Shown here: positions 45,186-55,646 of the stretch, piece by piece
Numbering within the stretch: position 1 is the stretch's first letter
How the letters are laid out: every line of letters starts with the position of its first letter
Assembly: GCF_014199595.1 (NCBI RefSeq)
Contig: NZ_JACHNX010000011.1
Location: forward strand, 1-64,000
Origin: Sphingomonas yabuuchiae
GTDB lineage: Bacteria > Pseudomonadota > Alphaproteobacteria > Sphingomonadales > Sphingomonadaceae
Reading direction: 5' to 3'
DNA length: 64,000 bases
Position numbers and translations under genes: made by a program
Notes under the pieces: model-generated
The model's database searches: none
Seen by the model: only the letters and a program-made list of their open reading frames with translations
Told to the model about the DNA's origin: nothing

Positions 45186-46718
45186 GTGTCAGGCGGCGAG
45201 ATCGGGATGCTGGTATTGGAGACGGTGTTGAGGATCCGGCGCGAGCACGCGTCGGGCAAGGCCATCAAGGCGATAGCGCGGGACCTGCACCTGTCGCGCA
45301 AGGTGGTGCGCAAGGCGATCCGGGCGCCGGAAGCGGACATGGGTTATCGGCGAGAGGTGCAGCCGCTGCCGAAGCTGGGGCCGTTTCAGGCGCGACTGGA
45401 TGCGTTGCTGGAGGAGGATGAGGCACGGCCCCGGCGGGAGAAGCTGCGGCTCACGCGTATCCATGACCTGCTGCTGCGCGAGGGGTTCGACGGGTCTTAC
45501 GATGCGGTGCGCCGCTATGCCGCCCGCTGGCGGCAAGCGCGGCGGCGCGACGTGATGAATGCGCCGGCGTTCATCCCGCTGCTGTTCCGACCGGGCGAGG
45601 CGTATCAGTTCGACTGGAACCACGAGGACGTGGAGATCTCGGGCAAGCCGATGCGCGTGAAGGTCGCGCATGTGCGGCTGTGCGCGTCGCGGGCCATGTA
45701 TGTGCGAGCCTATCCCCGCGAAACACAGGAGATGCTGTTCGACGCGCATGCACGGGCGTTTGCTTTCTTCGGAGGCGTGCCGACGCGCGGCATCTACGAC
45801 AACATGAAGACGGCGGTGACGAGCGTGTTCACCGGCAAGGAGCGGGTCTTCAACCGTCGCTTCCTGGTCATGGCCAACCATTACATGGTCGAGCCGACCG
45901 CCTGCTCGCCGGCGTCGGGCTGGGAGAAAGGTCAGGTCGAGAACCAGGTGCAGACCGCACGCGGTCGCTTCTTCCAGCCGCGCCTGCGATTTACCGGCCT
46001 CGAGGAGTTGAACGGCTGGCTGGAGGCGGAGTGTCGGCGCTGGGCAGAGTTGCACCAGCATCCCGAGCAGAAGGAGCTGACGGTCGCCCAGGCATGGGCA
46101 GCAGAACGGGCGGTGCTCCAGCCTGTTGTCGCACCCTTCGACGGCTTCCACGAGAGCGAGCATGCGGTAAGCGGCACATGCCTCATCAGCTTCGACCGCA
46201 ACCGCTATTCCGTTTCTGCCAGGGTGGTGCGACGTGCCGTCCAGGTCCGCGCCTATGCCGACCGCATCGTCGTGCGCTGCGACGGTGAAGTCGTCGCCGA
46301 CCATCCCCGGTTCTTCGGCCGCGACCGGACCATCTACGACCCGTGGCACTATCTGCCGGTGCTGGTGACCAAGCCGGGTGCCCTGCGCAACGGCGCACCG
46401 TTCCAGGGCTGGGAGTTGCCGCCTGCGCTGGCACGACTGCGGCGCAAGCTTGGCACCGGCGACGATGCCGACCGGCGGTTCGTGCGGGTGCTGGCAGCGG
46501 TGCTCGACGACGGGCTGGAGGCGGTAGAAGTGGCCGTGCGCGAAGCATTGCTGGCCGGCGTCGCCAGCGACGACGTCATCGTCAACATCCTGGCCCGCCG
46601 GCGCGAACCGCCGCGACCGCTGACTATTGTCACGCCAGAAGATCTGGCGCTGCGCCATCCGCCCCGTGCCGACTGCAACCGCTATGACAGCCTGCGAGGT
46701 CTCCATGCAGCGGCATGA
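45186..46718 (+). CDS. istA: IS21 transposase IstA
   Basis: 510 residues. An N-terminal HTH ([18 protein letters not shown]) is followed by the DDE integrase core ([12 protein letters not shown] with the first Asp, [16 protein letters not shown] with the second, [11 protein letters not shown] with the Glu). A C-terminal beta region with [10 protein letters not shown] follows. Full length for the family. Confidence 0.95.
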   Translation: MSGGEIGMLVLETVLRIRREHASGKAIKAIARDLHLSRKVVRKAIRAPEADMGYRREVQPLPKLGPFQARLDALLEEDEARPRREKLRLTRIHDLLLREGFDGSYDAVRRYAARWRQARRRDVMNAPAFIPLLFRPGEAYQFDWNHEDVEISGKPMRVKVAHVRLCASRAMYVRAYPRETQEMLFDAHARAFAFFGGVPTRGIYDNMKTAVTSVFTGKERVFNRRFLVMANHYMVEPTACSPASGWEKGQVENQVQTARGRFFQPRLRFTGLEELNGWLEAECRRWAELHQHPEQKELTVAQAWAAERAVLQPVVAPFDGFHESEHAVSGTCLISFDRNRYSVSARVVRRAVQVRAYADRIVVRCDGEVVADHPRFFGRDRTIYDPWHYLPVLVTKPGALRNGAPFQGWELPPALARLRRKLGTGDDADRRFVRVLAAVLDDGLEAVEVAVREALLAGVASDDVIVNILARRREPPRPLTIVTPEDLALRHPPRADCNRYDSLRGLHAAA

Positions 46719-47433
46719 GATGATGACGGCCATGGCCGAGTTGGGGCTGAAGGGCATGGCTGGCGCCTTCGACGAGGCGGTCACTACCGGTCTCCAGCGC
46801 AAGCGCACGACCATGGAGGTCCTGACCGACCTGCTGCGTGCCGAGGCGACGCACCGCCATGCAGCCTCGGTCCGTTACCGGATGTCGGCCGCCAGGTTAC
46901 CCGCGGTGAAGGACCTAGACGCCTTCGTCTTCGGCGACACTCCCATCAACGAGGGACTGGTGCGCTCGCTGTACAGCGGCTCGTTTCTTCCGGGCCAACG
47001 CAACGTCGTGCTGGTCGGTGGAACGGGTACCGGCAAGACGCATCTCGCCACCGCCATCACTGCCAATGTGGTACGAGCCGGCGCCCGCGGACGCTACTTC
47101 AACACAGTGGACCTGGTGAACCGGCTCGAGGAGGAAACGCGCCTCGGCAAGGCCGGCACGCTGGCGGCCCAGCTTTCGCGCCTCGATCTCGTGGTGCTCG
47201 ACGAGCTTGGCTACCTGCCGTTTGCACGCTCGGGCGGTCAACTGCTCTTCCACCTCGTCAGCAAGCTCTACGAGAAGACCTCGGTCATCGTCACCACCAA
47301 CCTGGCCTTTGGTGAGTGGCCGACCGTCTTTGGCGACCCCAAGATGACCACCGCGCTGCTCGACCGCATTACCCACCATTGCGACATCGTCGAAACCGGC
47401 AACGACAGCTGGCGCTTCAAACATCGAAGCTGA
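46705..47433 (+). CDS. istB: IS21 helper ATPase IstB
   Basis: 242 residues from ATG 46705, overlapping istA by 14 nt. It is a DnaC-like AAA+ ATPase with Walker [13 protein letters not shown] and Walker [12 protein letters not shown]. It selects target DNA and assists IstA. Confidence 0.95.
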   Translation: MQRHEMMTAMAELGLKGMAGAFDEAVTTGLQRKRTTMEVLTDLLRAEATHRHAASVRYRMSAARLPAVKDLDAFVFGDTPINEGLVRSLYSGSFLPGQRNVVLVGGTGTGKTHLATAITANVVRAGARGRYFNTVDLVNRLEEETRLGKAGTLAAQLSRLDLVVLDELGYLPFARSGGQLLFHLVSKLYEKTSVIVTTNLAFGEWPTVFGDPKMTTALLDRITHHCDIVETGNDSWRFKHRS

Positions 47434-47606
47434 AGCCTGGGGCACCGGCAGAGAACGCTTCGTGCTGGTTGCGCCTCCGGTCGGGCTACGCCCGCCCTAC
47501 GCCGCAACCAGCACGAACAGTGCGCCCGTCATACCCGTTACGCTGCTCGACGAAGGGGGTCCCTTTTGCACGCCGATAGGGGGTCCTTTTTGGACGCCGA
47601 TTGACA

Positions 47607-47615
47607 CCGGTACGT
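47607..47615 (+). repeat. IS21 target duplication, right copy
   Basis: CCGGTACGT directly after the right IS end; duplicates 45082-45090. Confidence 0.9.
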
Positions 47616-47621
47616 CGTAGC

Positions 47622-47975
47622 TCATTGGGACGTCACCGTCTGGTAGCGCGTGTCGAGCTGGTAGCGTGCCGTCGTTCCATCTGACTTAGAGACGGTGAGG
47701 CTGTAGCCATGTTTCGTTTGACGCGTCCGGATGCCGACGCCGATGCAGCTGGGGAACACGCCACCGATCGCGAGATGCTGCCAGAGCTTCGTAATTGGTG
47801 GCACACAGGCGGGATAGGTCGTCGGCGAGCCCGGTGTCGCGAGACACAGAACGACCTGACAACCCCAGTCGGACGCGCGTGCCGGCTGTGGCACCGCGAT
47901 CGCCAACACGCCGGCAAGGGGGATCACGACGCCCGCTGCGCTCTGCGAGATCGTCTTGAGAGTCCGTGCCAGCAT
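47622..47975 (-). CDS. Secreted conjugation-operon protein
   Basis: 117 residues from ATG 47975 (AGGAGGT upstream; ATG 47978 is also possible). A signal peptide ends PARASD. The mature part has WGCQVVLCLATPG and ACVPPITKLW with paired Cys likely in disulfides. Small secreted proteins of this type accompany P-type virB operons; function is unknown. The stop overlaps the original virB1 start. Confidence 0.7.
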   Translation of the reverse strand: MLARTLKTISQSAAGVVIPLAGVLAIAVPQPARASDWGCQVVLCLATPGSPTTYPACVPPITKLWQHLAIGGVFPSCIGVGIRTRQTKHGYSLTVSKSDGTTARYQLDTRYQTVTSQ

Positions 47976-48766
47976 CATCCACCTCCTTGAAGCGAACGAG
48001 GACCGGTCGTCGCGAAGACGTCCCACGCCGCAGGTCTCGGCTCGGCAACCGACCCCTCGGGGACCGCGTCCAGCTGCCTGGTTCCGGCGGGTTGCTGCCC
48101 GCTACCGTTCCGCGCGACGTCCAAGAACCAGTCTTCGCCGTCCTCGATGTGCTGCGTCCGGTCTATGGTCTGTCCCGGGCGGGCGAACGCGACGTGCCAG
48201 TGATTGGAATGCCCTTGATCGCCTGGGCCAAGGAGCTCGATGATCCGGATGCCGTGCTGGGCCATCAGTGCCCGGATCCGGCAACGATCGATCGTCCCGA
48301 CGCCGCCAGCCGGCACGAAGTCGACGGCTTGTCCGACTTTGTGCCAGCTGTAGCGGGCCCCATATGTCGCATTCGCCGGTCGGATCGTATCGGTGACGCG
48401 GGCGCCGAACGCCTTGCGAAGCAGGCTGACCACATCTGATACGCTTTCGGTACCGGCGAGCGGCGATCCGCGGCCGCCATCGCCGACACGCGCGAGACTG
48501 CATGGATCAAACACCGTCGATGGAGTGACCCCGAAGGTCGTAAAATGGCGCCCCGCGATCTGGAGCGGACCCGCGGTGAAGTCGGCCCTGAGGGCGAGAA
48601 GGTCGCGTACCGTCGCTTCCGCATCCGCGAGGTTCTGCGGCTCTCGCAGCAAGGTAGCGCCGCTGATCACGGCAACCGGAAAGGACCCCGCCGAGATTGG
48701 CTGAGCGGGTCCAACCATGGCTGCGCAGAGCTGGATTGCCTTCGCTGTGAGTGCCGCTGGAAGCAT
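47975..48766 (-). CDS. M15-like peptidase heading virB operon
   Basis: 263 residues. The C-terminal domain has YSWHKVGQAVDFVPAGG and NHWHVAF, the His-Asp-His zinc site of M15/VanY-type D,D-carboxypeptidases. The N-terminal 120 residues (GRHFTTFGVTPSTVFDPCS) look like a degenerate transglycosylase domain without a clear catalytic Glu. It probably trims peptidoglycan together with VirB1. It is the first gene of the leftward operon. Confidence 0.72.
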   Translation of the reverse strand: MLPAALTAKAIQLCAAMVGPAQPISAGSFPVAVISGATLLREPQNLADAEATVRDLLALRADFTAGPLQIAGRHFTTFGVTPSTVFDPCSLARVGDGGRGSPLAGTESVSDVVSLLRKAFGARVTDTIRPANATYGARYSWHKVGQAVDFVPAGGVGTIDRCRIRALMAQHGIRIIELLGPGDQGHSNHWHVAFARPGQTIDRTQHIEDGEDWFLDVARNGSGQQPAGTRQLDAVPEGSVAEPRPAAWDVFATTGPRSLQGGG

Positions 48767-48988
48767 GATGCTCCGTCCATCTGGTGCAGTCCAAATAAAC
48801 TCTAAAACGAAAATGACGCAAGATGGAAATTCGGCAGAGTCGCTTTAACGGCCTTCCTGGGTGCCGGCGGTTGCGTGGTCAGGCCGGTCTTCGACGCGCA
48901 CCGTGTTGCTCGGAGCCTATGGTTGACCTACAGAATTCGCGCCCGGCACACGGTGGCGCTGGCGCCGTTCATCGAGAGGAGGGCAGGG

Positions 48989-49597
48989 GTGGGAAAAGTC
49001 GTCGCGTTCCTCGCGGAATGCCAAGGATCGGCGACGATCGACGATCAGAAGGCCGCCATGAACTCCGAGGCGCTCATCGTCGTTGCGGGCCGTCAGAGCT
49101 TCAACAAGCTGGGCGATCTGCTCGCACGCAGCGGTCTCCAACTTGAGGCCGGCGACAGGGTCGTGGTTTATGATCTGTCGTGTATCACACTTTCCACCCC
49201 GACGTTGATCCGCCTTATCGACCGGATGCTCCGCCGCGGCATCGCGTTCGAGATCGTAGCGGCGGGCGTTGTCATCGAACCCGCACCTGACGACAAGCTT
49301 CACGCGCTGATCCGCGCCCTTGATGGGCACCATCGTTATTTGCACGGGTTAAAAACACATCCCGAGACAGCGTCGCGGGGGCGCAAACGGCTTCTCGACC
49401 CAGATGATCTGCCTGCGATCAAATCGAGGCTGGAGTCACCGGGGGCGACGGCAACCGATGTCGCCCAGGAGCTACGCGTGTCGCGCTCCACCTTGTTCAA
49501 CTTTCTCGAACGGTACGATCCCGACCGGGTCAGAAGGAGCAAGAAGATCAGCGACGGGGGTGATGAGGATATTAGAAAGCAGCGTCATCTCGCGTAA
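48989..49597 (+). CDS. Resolvase-like protein without catalytic serine
   Basis: 202 residues from GTG 48989 (GAGGAGGGCAGG upstream). The middle (VVVYDLSCITLSTPTLIRLI, then MLRRGIAFEIVAAG) follows the serine-recombinase pattern. The C-terminus (GRKRLLDPDDLPAIKSRL, ATDVAQELRVSRSTLFNFLE) is the resolvase HTH. The usual R-x-S nucleophile region is replaced by LAECQGSATIDDQK, so catalysis is doubtful. It may be a DNA-binding regulator derived from a Pin-like resolvase. Confidence 0.65.
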   Translation: MGKVVAFLAECQGSATIDDQKAAMNSEALIVVAGRQSFNKLGDLLARSGLQLEAGDRVVVYDLSCITLSTPTLIRLIDRMLRRGIAFEIVAAGVVIEPAPDDKLHALIRALDGHHRYLHGLKTHPETASRGRKRLLDPDDLPAIKSRLESPGATATDVAQELRVSRSTLFNFLERYDPDRVRRSKKISDGGDEDIRKQRHLA

Positions 49598-49753
49598 CGT
49601 CACGCAGTCTGACGTCGCGCCCATGATATCCTTGATGCGCTGCACGGAAAGTGTCGCCCGCGCCGCCAGGACTTCAACAGAGAGCCCGGATCGATCTGCC
49701 AGCGCCGCGATCCTCAGACCGAAGCGACGTCGCATCGCTTTACCATCGCTCAC
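49472..49753 (-). CDS. XRE-type helix-turn-helix protein
   Basis: 93 residues from GTG 49753 (GGAG 8 nt upstream). RIAALADRSGLSVEVLAARA followed by VQRIKDIM and LREMTLLSNILITPVADLL gives an XRE-like HTH. Its last 126 nt lie antisense to the end of the resolvase-like gene, so one of the two ends may be mis-set. Confidence 0.5.
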   Translation of the reverse strand: MSDGKAMRRRFGLRIAALADRSGLSVEVLAARATLSVQRIKDIMGATSDCVTLREMTLLSNILITPVADLLAPSDPVGIVPFEKVEQGGARHA

Positions 49754-49901
49754 GCCGACACTCCATACGATAGACCAGATACCGCTTTGTCCGGTTGCTC
49801 GAAGCAGTCGATTGCTACCCAATTGGATTTAGGAGGCCAGCGTAAAAGGAACAACGCCGTGTTTGGATGCAAGAAGCGATTAATTCGGAGTGATTAGGTT
49901 C

Positions 49902-50150
49902 CTAGTCGTTGTTCGGACGAAGCAAATCCCACACATCGGTGTCGAGAACTTCGGCAATCTTCGCCATGAGATCGAGCGTCGGATTGGCCTGTGCGCGCTC
50001 GACCTGCGAAATGTAGGCGGCCGTGCTGCCGGTCCGCTCGGCGAGTTGGGCTTGCGTCATGTTGTGAGCAAGGCGACGCTGTTTGAGCCTTCCGCCGAAA
50101 AGCTCGGCGAGAGGCAGCCTGACGTTATCGGCGATGATTACCTTTGGCAT
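49902..50150 (-). CDS. XRE-family repressor
   Basis: 82 residues. GGRLKQRRLAHNMTQAQLAE and TGSTAAYISQVERAQANPT form a textbook Cro/C1 HTH, ending VLDTDVWDLLR. A single-domain regulator, probably controlling the adjacent defence cargo (inference). Confidence 0.85.
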   Translation of the reverse strand: MPKVIIADNVRLPLAELFGGRLKQRRLAHNMTQAQLAERTGSTAAYISQVERAQANPTLDLMAKIAEVLDTDVWDLLRPNND

Positions 50151-50333
50151 GATGCAGCGCTACCAAGTTTTTCGTGTAAGTCCCACAGTCTGCATCGAGG
50201 CGCGGCGCTCAACGCAGGATCACGGCAAGGCTGGGCCACGCCCGCAGGACGCCACGCTTCGTCAATGCTCTTGCGGCGCACGTTGGGTCCAGTGGGCCGC
50301 TAGACCGATGTCGTTGTCCAGCCCGTCCGGTAG

Positions 50334-50498
50334 TCAAAAAAGCTCCGGTCGGGCTAGGCGAGTGCCGCTCTCGTGTTCGACATAGCGCGCTGCGATCCGG
50401 AGGCCATGTGAGGCGGCGAACGCATCCAGCGCGGCGCGAGCGCGGTTGGCGTCCTGTTCAGCGATCGATGCGCGGAGATAGGCCCGGACGAACGTACC
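50334..50498 (-). pseudogene. Serine recombinase N-terminal fragment
   Basis: The minus strand reads FVRAYLRASIAEQDANRARA and continues through HGLRIAARYVEHESG to LARPELF and a stop at 50334-50336. This is the N-terminus of a Pin-like resolvase (YLRAS-x-x-EQD contains the catalytic Ser). It has no start codon and everything after residue 55 is lost. Confidence 0.72.
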
Positions 50499-50653
50499 TC
50501 AGTGCTTGATGAACGGTCTTGTTATGTCCAGTCCTTTTTGAACGTCGTTTGACGGAAACGAGACTGAGCGCGCTCCAGTCTTTCAGAGGTATGCCCAAAA
50601 GACTGGCTGGGTCGATTTGCTAAGTTTGGCTTCTTAGGGAACGCCGCGAGGGA

Positions 50654-53600
50654 CTACGCCGGACGAAAGCGCCGTGACACGGTGGGGTTAGCCGAACCGG
50701 TGTTGAGCGCGTAGTCGCTCCGGCGTGCTTTTCGGCTAAGTGTATGTGCCGACGGAGTGATCGCAAGCTCAAAGCCCGCTGGGTCGATCCAAACAACCTC
50801 ATTATCCCGCAGTACGGGTACCACGGCATAGTGCCCGCGTTGTCCGTTGGTGCCGGTCAGCACGGCGTCAAACTGCGCAGTCGGCTTGTCCTCGGTGGCC
50901 TTCCTGGCGAGTGACCTCTGCCACTCGAGGAAGCGCTGCGGATCGATGAACGCGTCCGGTTCGAGGGCTGGTTCAGCAGATGTCAGCCAGCGATTAAAGT
51001 CGGCGCGGCGGTTCGCGCCTTCATCCCGTGTCTTCGCCAAACCCTGAGATAGACAGAAGGCGATGAATGGATCGTGCGTACCCCAGCGTAGGAGTTCCCG
51101 TGCCCAAAAGCCGAACCACGGAAGACCGGTCGTAGCCTTCCAATCACTCAAGCTAGGGATGGCTAACGGATCGGCTGCCCCCAGCGACCAAGCCTGCGCA
51201 ACGACGGCTCCCAACGCCATACCAAGACGGTATTCGAGGTTGTCGGCGACGAAACGCTGCCAAGATCGCAGTTGATCGGGGGCAGGGGGTGTTACATCAG
51301 GTTCGTTGAGGCACCACCCAAGGACGTCATTCCAGCGGTCAAGCAGACGCTCATCGGTATCGGTCCGGCGGACGCGGAAACCGTAGCCGCGATCGTCCTT
51401 GATGAGATCGCCGATCCGCTCGAACACGTCGATCCGTTCTTCTGGACTAGCGGTCCCGTAGTTTACCGCCTTGCTGATTTCCGCAAGTATCGCGGTCGCT
51501 ACTCCCTCGAACCGGCGACCAATCACCGGTGTGAAGCCAAATTGGTAGAGGCGAGTGCGTTCGGCACGGTCAGGGTAGAGCTGGGTGACTACGCCGGAAC
51601 CGCGACGAATAAATGCTTGTTCAAGCCATGCTTCTTGGGCGGTTGCTGTTGCGCTGAACGTGCGCTCCCAAACGCTTTTCAGATGTGCCTCGATCTGCGC
51701 GCGCGACATTGCAGCAGTATCGCTTTGCTGAAGTTCCTCCACGGCCGCCAACGCCAAGCCATCAAGCTCATCCATGGCATCCGCAAGTCGGGCACGAGGG
51801 TCGGTCGCTCCAGTGCCGGCTGCTGCGCTGACGGTCGTGGGCGCCGTCGCCTCGAGCCAGTTGAGGAAGTCGTCTGGCGATACCTGCAGCAGCCGATGCG
51901 CGCGATCCCAGATCAGTTCCAGCAGCATCGCCAGGGGGCTGGGCACACTATCGGCATCACGCTCTTCTATTACAAGCGCATCACGCAGCTGGTCGTATTC
52001 CGTACTCAAGGTTGCCAGCTGACGACGCTGTATGGGGCGGCTCGCAGTGGCAGTGGTTGAAATTTGGCGGGGCAGAGCGACCAGGGTCAGTCCTTCAATC
52101 CCTCGCGATGCACCAGGTCGCCCAGCGCGTCCGGCAAGATTGCGAAACTCCGCCGTACTAAGCGGAGCGATGATCTGCTCCTCCTCGACTGGATCCCACG
52201 ATGTGCGCTTCAGTGAGGTCAAAAATATGAGATCGAACGGAAGATTCACACCCTCCGTCAATGTCGCCGTCGCGACCGTTATCGGGCAAATACGCTGATC
52301 GATCATCTCCACCATCAACCGACGGAGACGCTGCGGCATCTGACCGTGGCTGGTGGCAATTCCCCGTTCCAACAGGAAAAGCTCGAAGCTATCGGCTCCA
52401 CAATAGTCCTGACAAGCGGCTCGCGCCTCGTCAAAGCGCTCACCACGGCGGCCCCGGGGCGGCGTAAAATTGACGATCGCCTGCCAAGCTGGCAGCTCAA
52501 GCGCTTCTTTGTACCAGCGCATCGTTTGTTCGGGCTCTTGCGCGACCGAGATCAGGATGCGCTGATCCTCCTCTACGAGATGCAGGGCGGTCCACAAAAC
52601 GCTCAACGTGTTGAAGCGATTGAGGCTGTTGCGCCACTGCGAGCGAAGCTGAGGCATCGGTGCAACGCGGAGGGGAAGATACACCGGGTCTTCCTCGCCC
52701 CGGAGGTAAAGCGGGCGGCCGTTCATGAGGTCGAGCAGGATACGACCTGATGCGTTCGTTGCGGTCTCCAGCACCCCGATAACCTGGCGGGTGCTGCGAT
52801 AGCGGACGCCAACGGCCTGAGCATCCCCGCGGCCTTCGATCCAGCGCGCAACGGGCTGTGCGGCCCCCCCCTGCAACGGCGGTGAGCGCGATGCGTACGA
52901 CCTCCGGCTGTCGCGCGACGATACGCGAAACCAGCGTCTCGAGCCGGATGGCCCGATTGCTATGCTCCGCGAAGCTTACGCGGGTGGACTCGTCAGCGTC
53001 GGGTACGACCTGATGGGCTTCGTCAATAATGAGGAGTTTGATGCGCGCTATGAGGATGGGCCCGAGATAGCGCATCAACGCGTCAGCCTTCTCGACCGTA
53101 GCGATAAGCACCACCGGACGGTCGGTCGTCAGCCAGGCATCCGTGATGCCCCAGTCGGCGCCACCATACAGACCCGTAATCAGGCACTCTCGACCAAGCT
53201 CCGAGGTCAGTTTCGCCTCGACCTCGTTCGCCAGCGCGCGAGAGGGAACGATATAAAGCGCCAACGGTCCGATCGCTGCGGGCTCCGCACGCAGGAGCAA
53301 TTCTTTGACGATCGCCATGTTGGCCACCAACGTCTTGCCTGATCCGGTCGGCGTGCAAAGCGCGAAGGAGTCGTCGCGTAGTAGCCGTTCCAGTCCCTGC
53401 AGCTGCGATGTCCAAAGGATACCGCGCCCGCGACTGAATTGGTCACGCGCGTAATCGGTGAGCTTGGAAAGCCGCTCTGGCCGGAGCACAGCTAATGCGC
53501 GCAGGGGTTTGTAGATGGAGGCGGCAACGAAGCGATCGGCCACATCCCGGATCAGGGAAAGAACGAGCGCTGCATCGTCGCTGAAGGTCCGAGCTGCCAT

Positions 53601-54290
53601 CTCGTCGAGCGCGCGCAACTTGGCCATTGCGCGATCCAGGCGTGGATCGTCACCGCGGCGGAGGCAGTCGGCGATGAGGCCGACAGTGCGAACTAATTCG
53701 ATGGTGAAGTACCAGGTGACGCGATCGCCATCCTCGCCGGCTTCGTCGGATTCGAGGAGCGCGGTTGCGAGCAACGTTCCCTGGTCAGGCTGGGTGAGAT
53801 GTGGGTGCTCGCTCCAGAAATTAGCGGCGCGCGCGATGACATCGTCGAAGTCGGCGCGCAGGAAGGCAGCGAGCAGGCTGACCCCATCCTGATCGGACGG
53901 CACCTGGGCGAGCAAGCCGGCTGCCATCGCCGGCAAACCGCCAAGTTGGTAGGCACCGGCCGCGAGCAATTCGATTGGTACGATCGTGCGCAGGCCGTCA
54001 TCTGCCCGCGCCAACCACTCAAGCAGTTCGCCCGTGCGGCGATAGCAGTCGATAGCGCCAGGGCACGTCGGCCCATCCACTGTGCGGAAAATGTGCGCCG
54101 CATGAAGAAGACGGCGCGCGTCACTCAGCTGACTCTCAGACTCACGCGCCGACCAATGGATCGTGGGAACCTGCCAGGTCGTCTGCAAGCAACGCACGAA
54201 GGCGCGAGCCTGTGGGCGGGATAACGCGTTTTCGATGGCCAGCGAAGTGCGAACTTGCTCTGCGACGGCACGCCGCATCTCTTCGGACAT
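50654..54290 (-). pseudogene. Ski2-like DEAD/DEAH helicase (HamB-like), frameshifted
   Basis: The N-terminal frame starts at ATG 54290. It carries LCTPTGSGKTLVANMAIV (motif I) and LLIIDEAHQVV (motif II). It is lost in the G8 tract (coding strand) at 52864-52871. Removing one G joins it to the second frame, which supplies ATLTEGVNLPFDLIF and FRNLAGRAGRPG (motifs V and VI) and runs to 50654. The joined protein would be about 1200 residues. It lies 4 nt after a nuclease gene, the order seen in Hachiman (HamA-HamB) systems. It may be a true mutation, a slippage tract, or an assembly error. Confidence 0.72.
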
Positions 54291-54294
54291 GGCG

Positions 54295-55248
54295 TCAGGG
54301 CTTCCACATAGAGGTATACAGCCCGTCGATCAGCGCCTCACCGCCTTCAAGGATCAACTCGACAACCTGCAAGTCATGCGGGGCGGTGTAGTCTGCCGGC
54401 GGCTTCTTCCACGGGATCAGCACATTCAGTTTCTTGCGGGTCGCTGCGGCGTTGCCGGCGATCACAACGAGGTTCGTCCGAGCAAGCGTGGGTACGGTCG
54501 CGGTGATCGCGGCGTCCATGGACGCAATGGCGGTCGCATGATTCACGGGATCCCGCAGCTCCAGCAGGCGCTGCAGCTGACGCAAGCCCTTCGGAACGAC
54601 GCTATCCCGATTCACCTCAAACCAAATGCCACGACCGTTGTGGACATTCTTGCCCGTAGTCGGATCTTTCAGGTTCTTCTCGCCATGGAGGAGGGCGGCG
54701 ACGGCCGAGTTGGTAAGGGAGGCGCGCCACTTTGCTTCCCCGACGATGACCCGGACCACGTTCCCGGCCGCGTCGAGCCGTACCCCGACGAAGTCGGAAC
54801 CGAAGCGACCGAATACCTGGCGCTTGCGGGATGGATCGTAGCGAAGGTCCCACAGATAGCTCTCCACATCGGCATGGAAGCGGAAAAGGAAGATCGGGAC
54901 CGACCACTGATGCTCGCCGACGAGTTCCTCTGCATAGGCCTGGGTTACCAAGCCGGCGACTACTTCGCCAAATAGGCCACGCCGGGCGACGGCCGGCAGG
55001 CAGTCTGGATAGCAGGCATGGGCTCCCGCCGCCCCAGCGTCCGGGTGAAGGTCGATGCCGACCTGCTTATGAAAATGTTCGCGCGCGTCGAGATGAGCTG
55101 ACTCAAAATACGGGCGAAGAGCGTCGATCAGACTCTTGTCGATTGGCTTGATCTGTTCGAGCAGGAGGTGACCGTAGCGATCTTCGATCGTCCCGTTGGC
55201 ATCGAGCCACGCCTCAAGTGCGGCAGATGGGGGCGGTTCGGTGTGCAC
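54295..55248 (-). CDS. Nuclease partner of helicase, HamA-like (DUF1837-like)
   Basis: 317 residues from GTG 55248; the longer frame overlaps vapC. GRFGSDFVGVRLDAAG followed by VRVIVGEAKWRAS is a PD-(D/E)XK active site (Asp, then Glu-Ala-Lys). This is the arrangement expected in HamA effectors, which cut DNA when released by the helicase HamB. The helicase gene follows after 4 nt. The Hachiman assignment is inference from gene pairing and motif; overall similarity was not testable here. Confidence 0.55.
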   Translation of the reverse strand: MHTEPPPSAALEAWLDANGTIEDRYGHLLLEQIKPIDKSLIDALRPYFESAHLDAREHFHKQVGIDLHPDAGAAGAHACYPDCLPAVARRGLFGEVVAGLVTQAYAEELVGEHQWSVPIFLFRFHADVESYLWDLRYDPSRKRQVFGRFGSDFVGVRLDAAGNVVRVIVGEAKWRASLTNSAVAALLHGEKNLKDPTTGKNVHNGRGIWFEVNRDSVVPKGLRQLQRLLELRDPVNHATAIASMDAAITATVPTLARTNLVVIAGNAAATRKKLNVLIPWKKPPADYTAPHDLQVVELILEGGEALIDGLYTSMWKP

Positions 55249-55256
55249 CTCACAAC

Positions 55257-55646
55257 CTACCGGATAGTCACGATCTTCACGGCCACGTCGCCTGCTATGT
55301 CGCGCCACGCTTTGTCGGCGGTGTACGCCGCGACGCCGAGGCGTTTGGCCAAAGCGAGGCAGAAGCGATCGCCCAGCGACAACCCGGCCGATGAGGTGGC
55401 AGCGCGCAGGTTACCGGCATCCCAGGCGAGCGCATCATCCGCCGCGACGACGGTATAGGGCAGGGCCGCCAGCATCGCCCGCACGTCGTCAAGCGGCGCG
55501 CCTAGATGAACAAAGTGGCTGATGACCTCCGCCTGATTGATCGCGCACACTGAGGCATCCGCAATCACGCTGCCGACCTTGCTGGCACCGCGCTCGCCTT
55601 TCAACAGTGCGAGGATCGCCGAGACATCGAGAACGACATGGGTCAT
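55257..55646 (-). CDS. vapC: VapC-type PIN-domain toxin
   Basis: 129 residues. The PIN acidic residues are seen: VVLDVSAILALL (first Asp), INQAEVISHF (Glu), LSLGDRFCLALA (Asp) and AYTADKAW (Asp). VapC toxins are Mg-dependent RNases, often cutting tRNA. It overlaps vapB by 4 nt. Confidence 0.92.
   Translation of the reverse strand: MTHVVLDVSAILALLKGERGASKVGSVIADASVCAINQAEVISHFVHLGAPLDDVRAMLAALPYTVVAADDALAWDAGNLRAATSSAGLSLGDRFCLALAKRLGVAAYTADKAWRDIAGDVAVKIVTIR

Larger units (their letters stand above)
45091..47606 (+). mobile_element. IS21-family insertion sequence
   Basis: 2516 bp with ends TGTGGATCGGCG and (right, reverse complement) TGTCAATCGGCG, so TGT...ACA. Each end holds two copies of an ATCGGCGT(N)2AAAAGGGACCCC-type repeat (left near 45097 and 45131, right near 47553 and 47580), as typical of IS21. 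istA and istB overlap. A 9-bp direct duplication flanks it. Both genes appear intact, so it may be active. Confidence 0.93.

Noticed and set aside
45189..46814. 541-aa minus-strand reading frame
   Set aside because: Complete antisense shadow of istA.
50083..50385. 100-aa plus-strand ORF
   Set aside because: Antisense to the XRE repressor and the resolvase fragment, without motifs.
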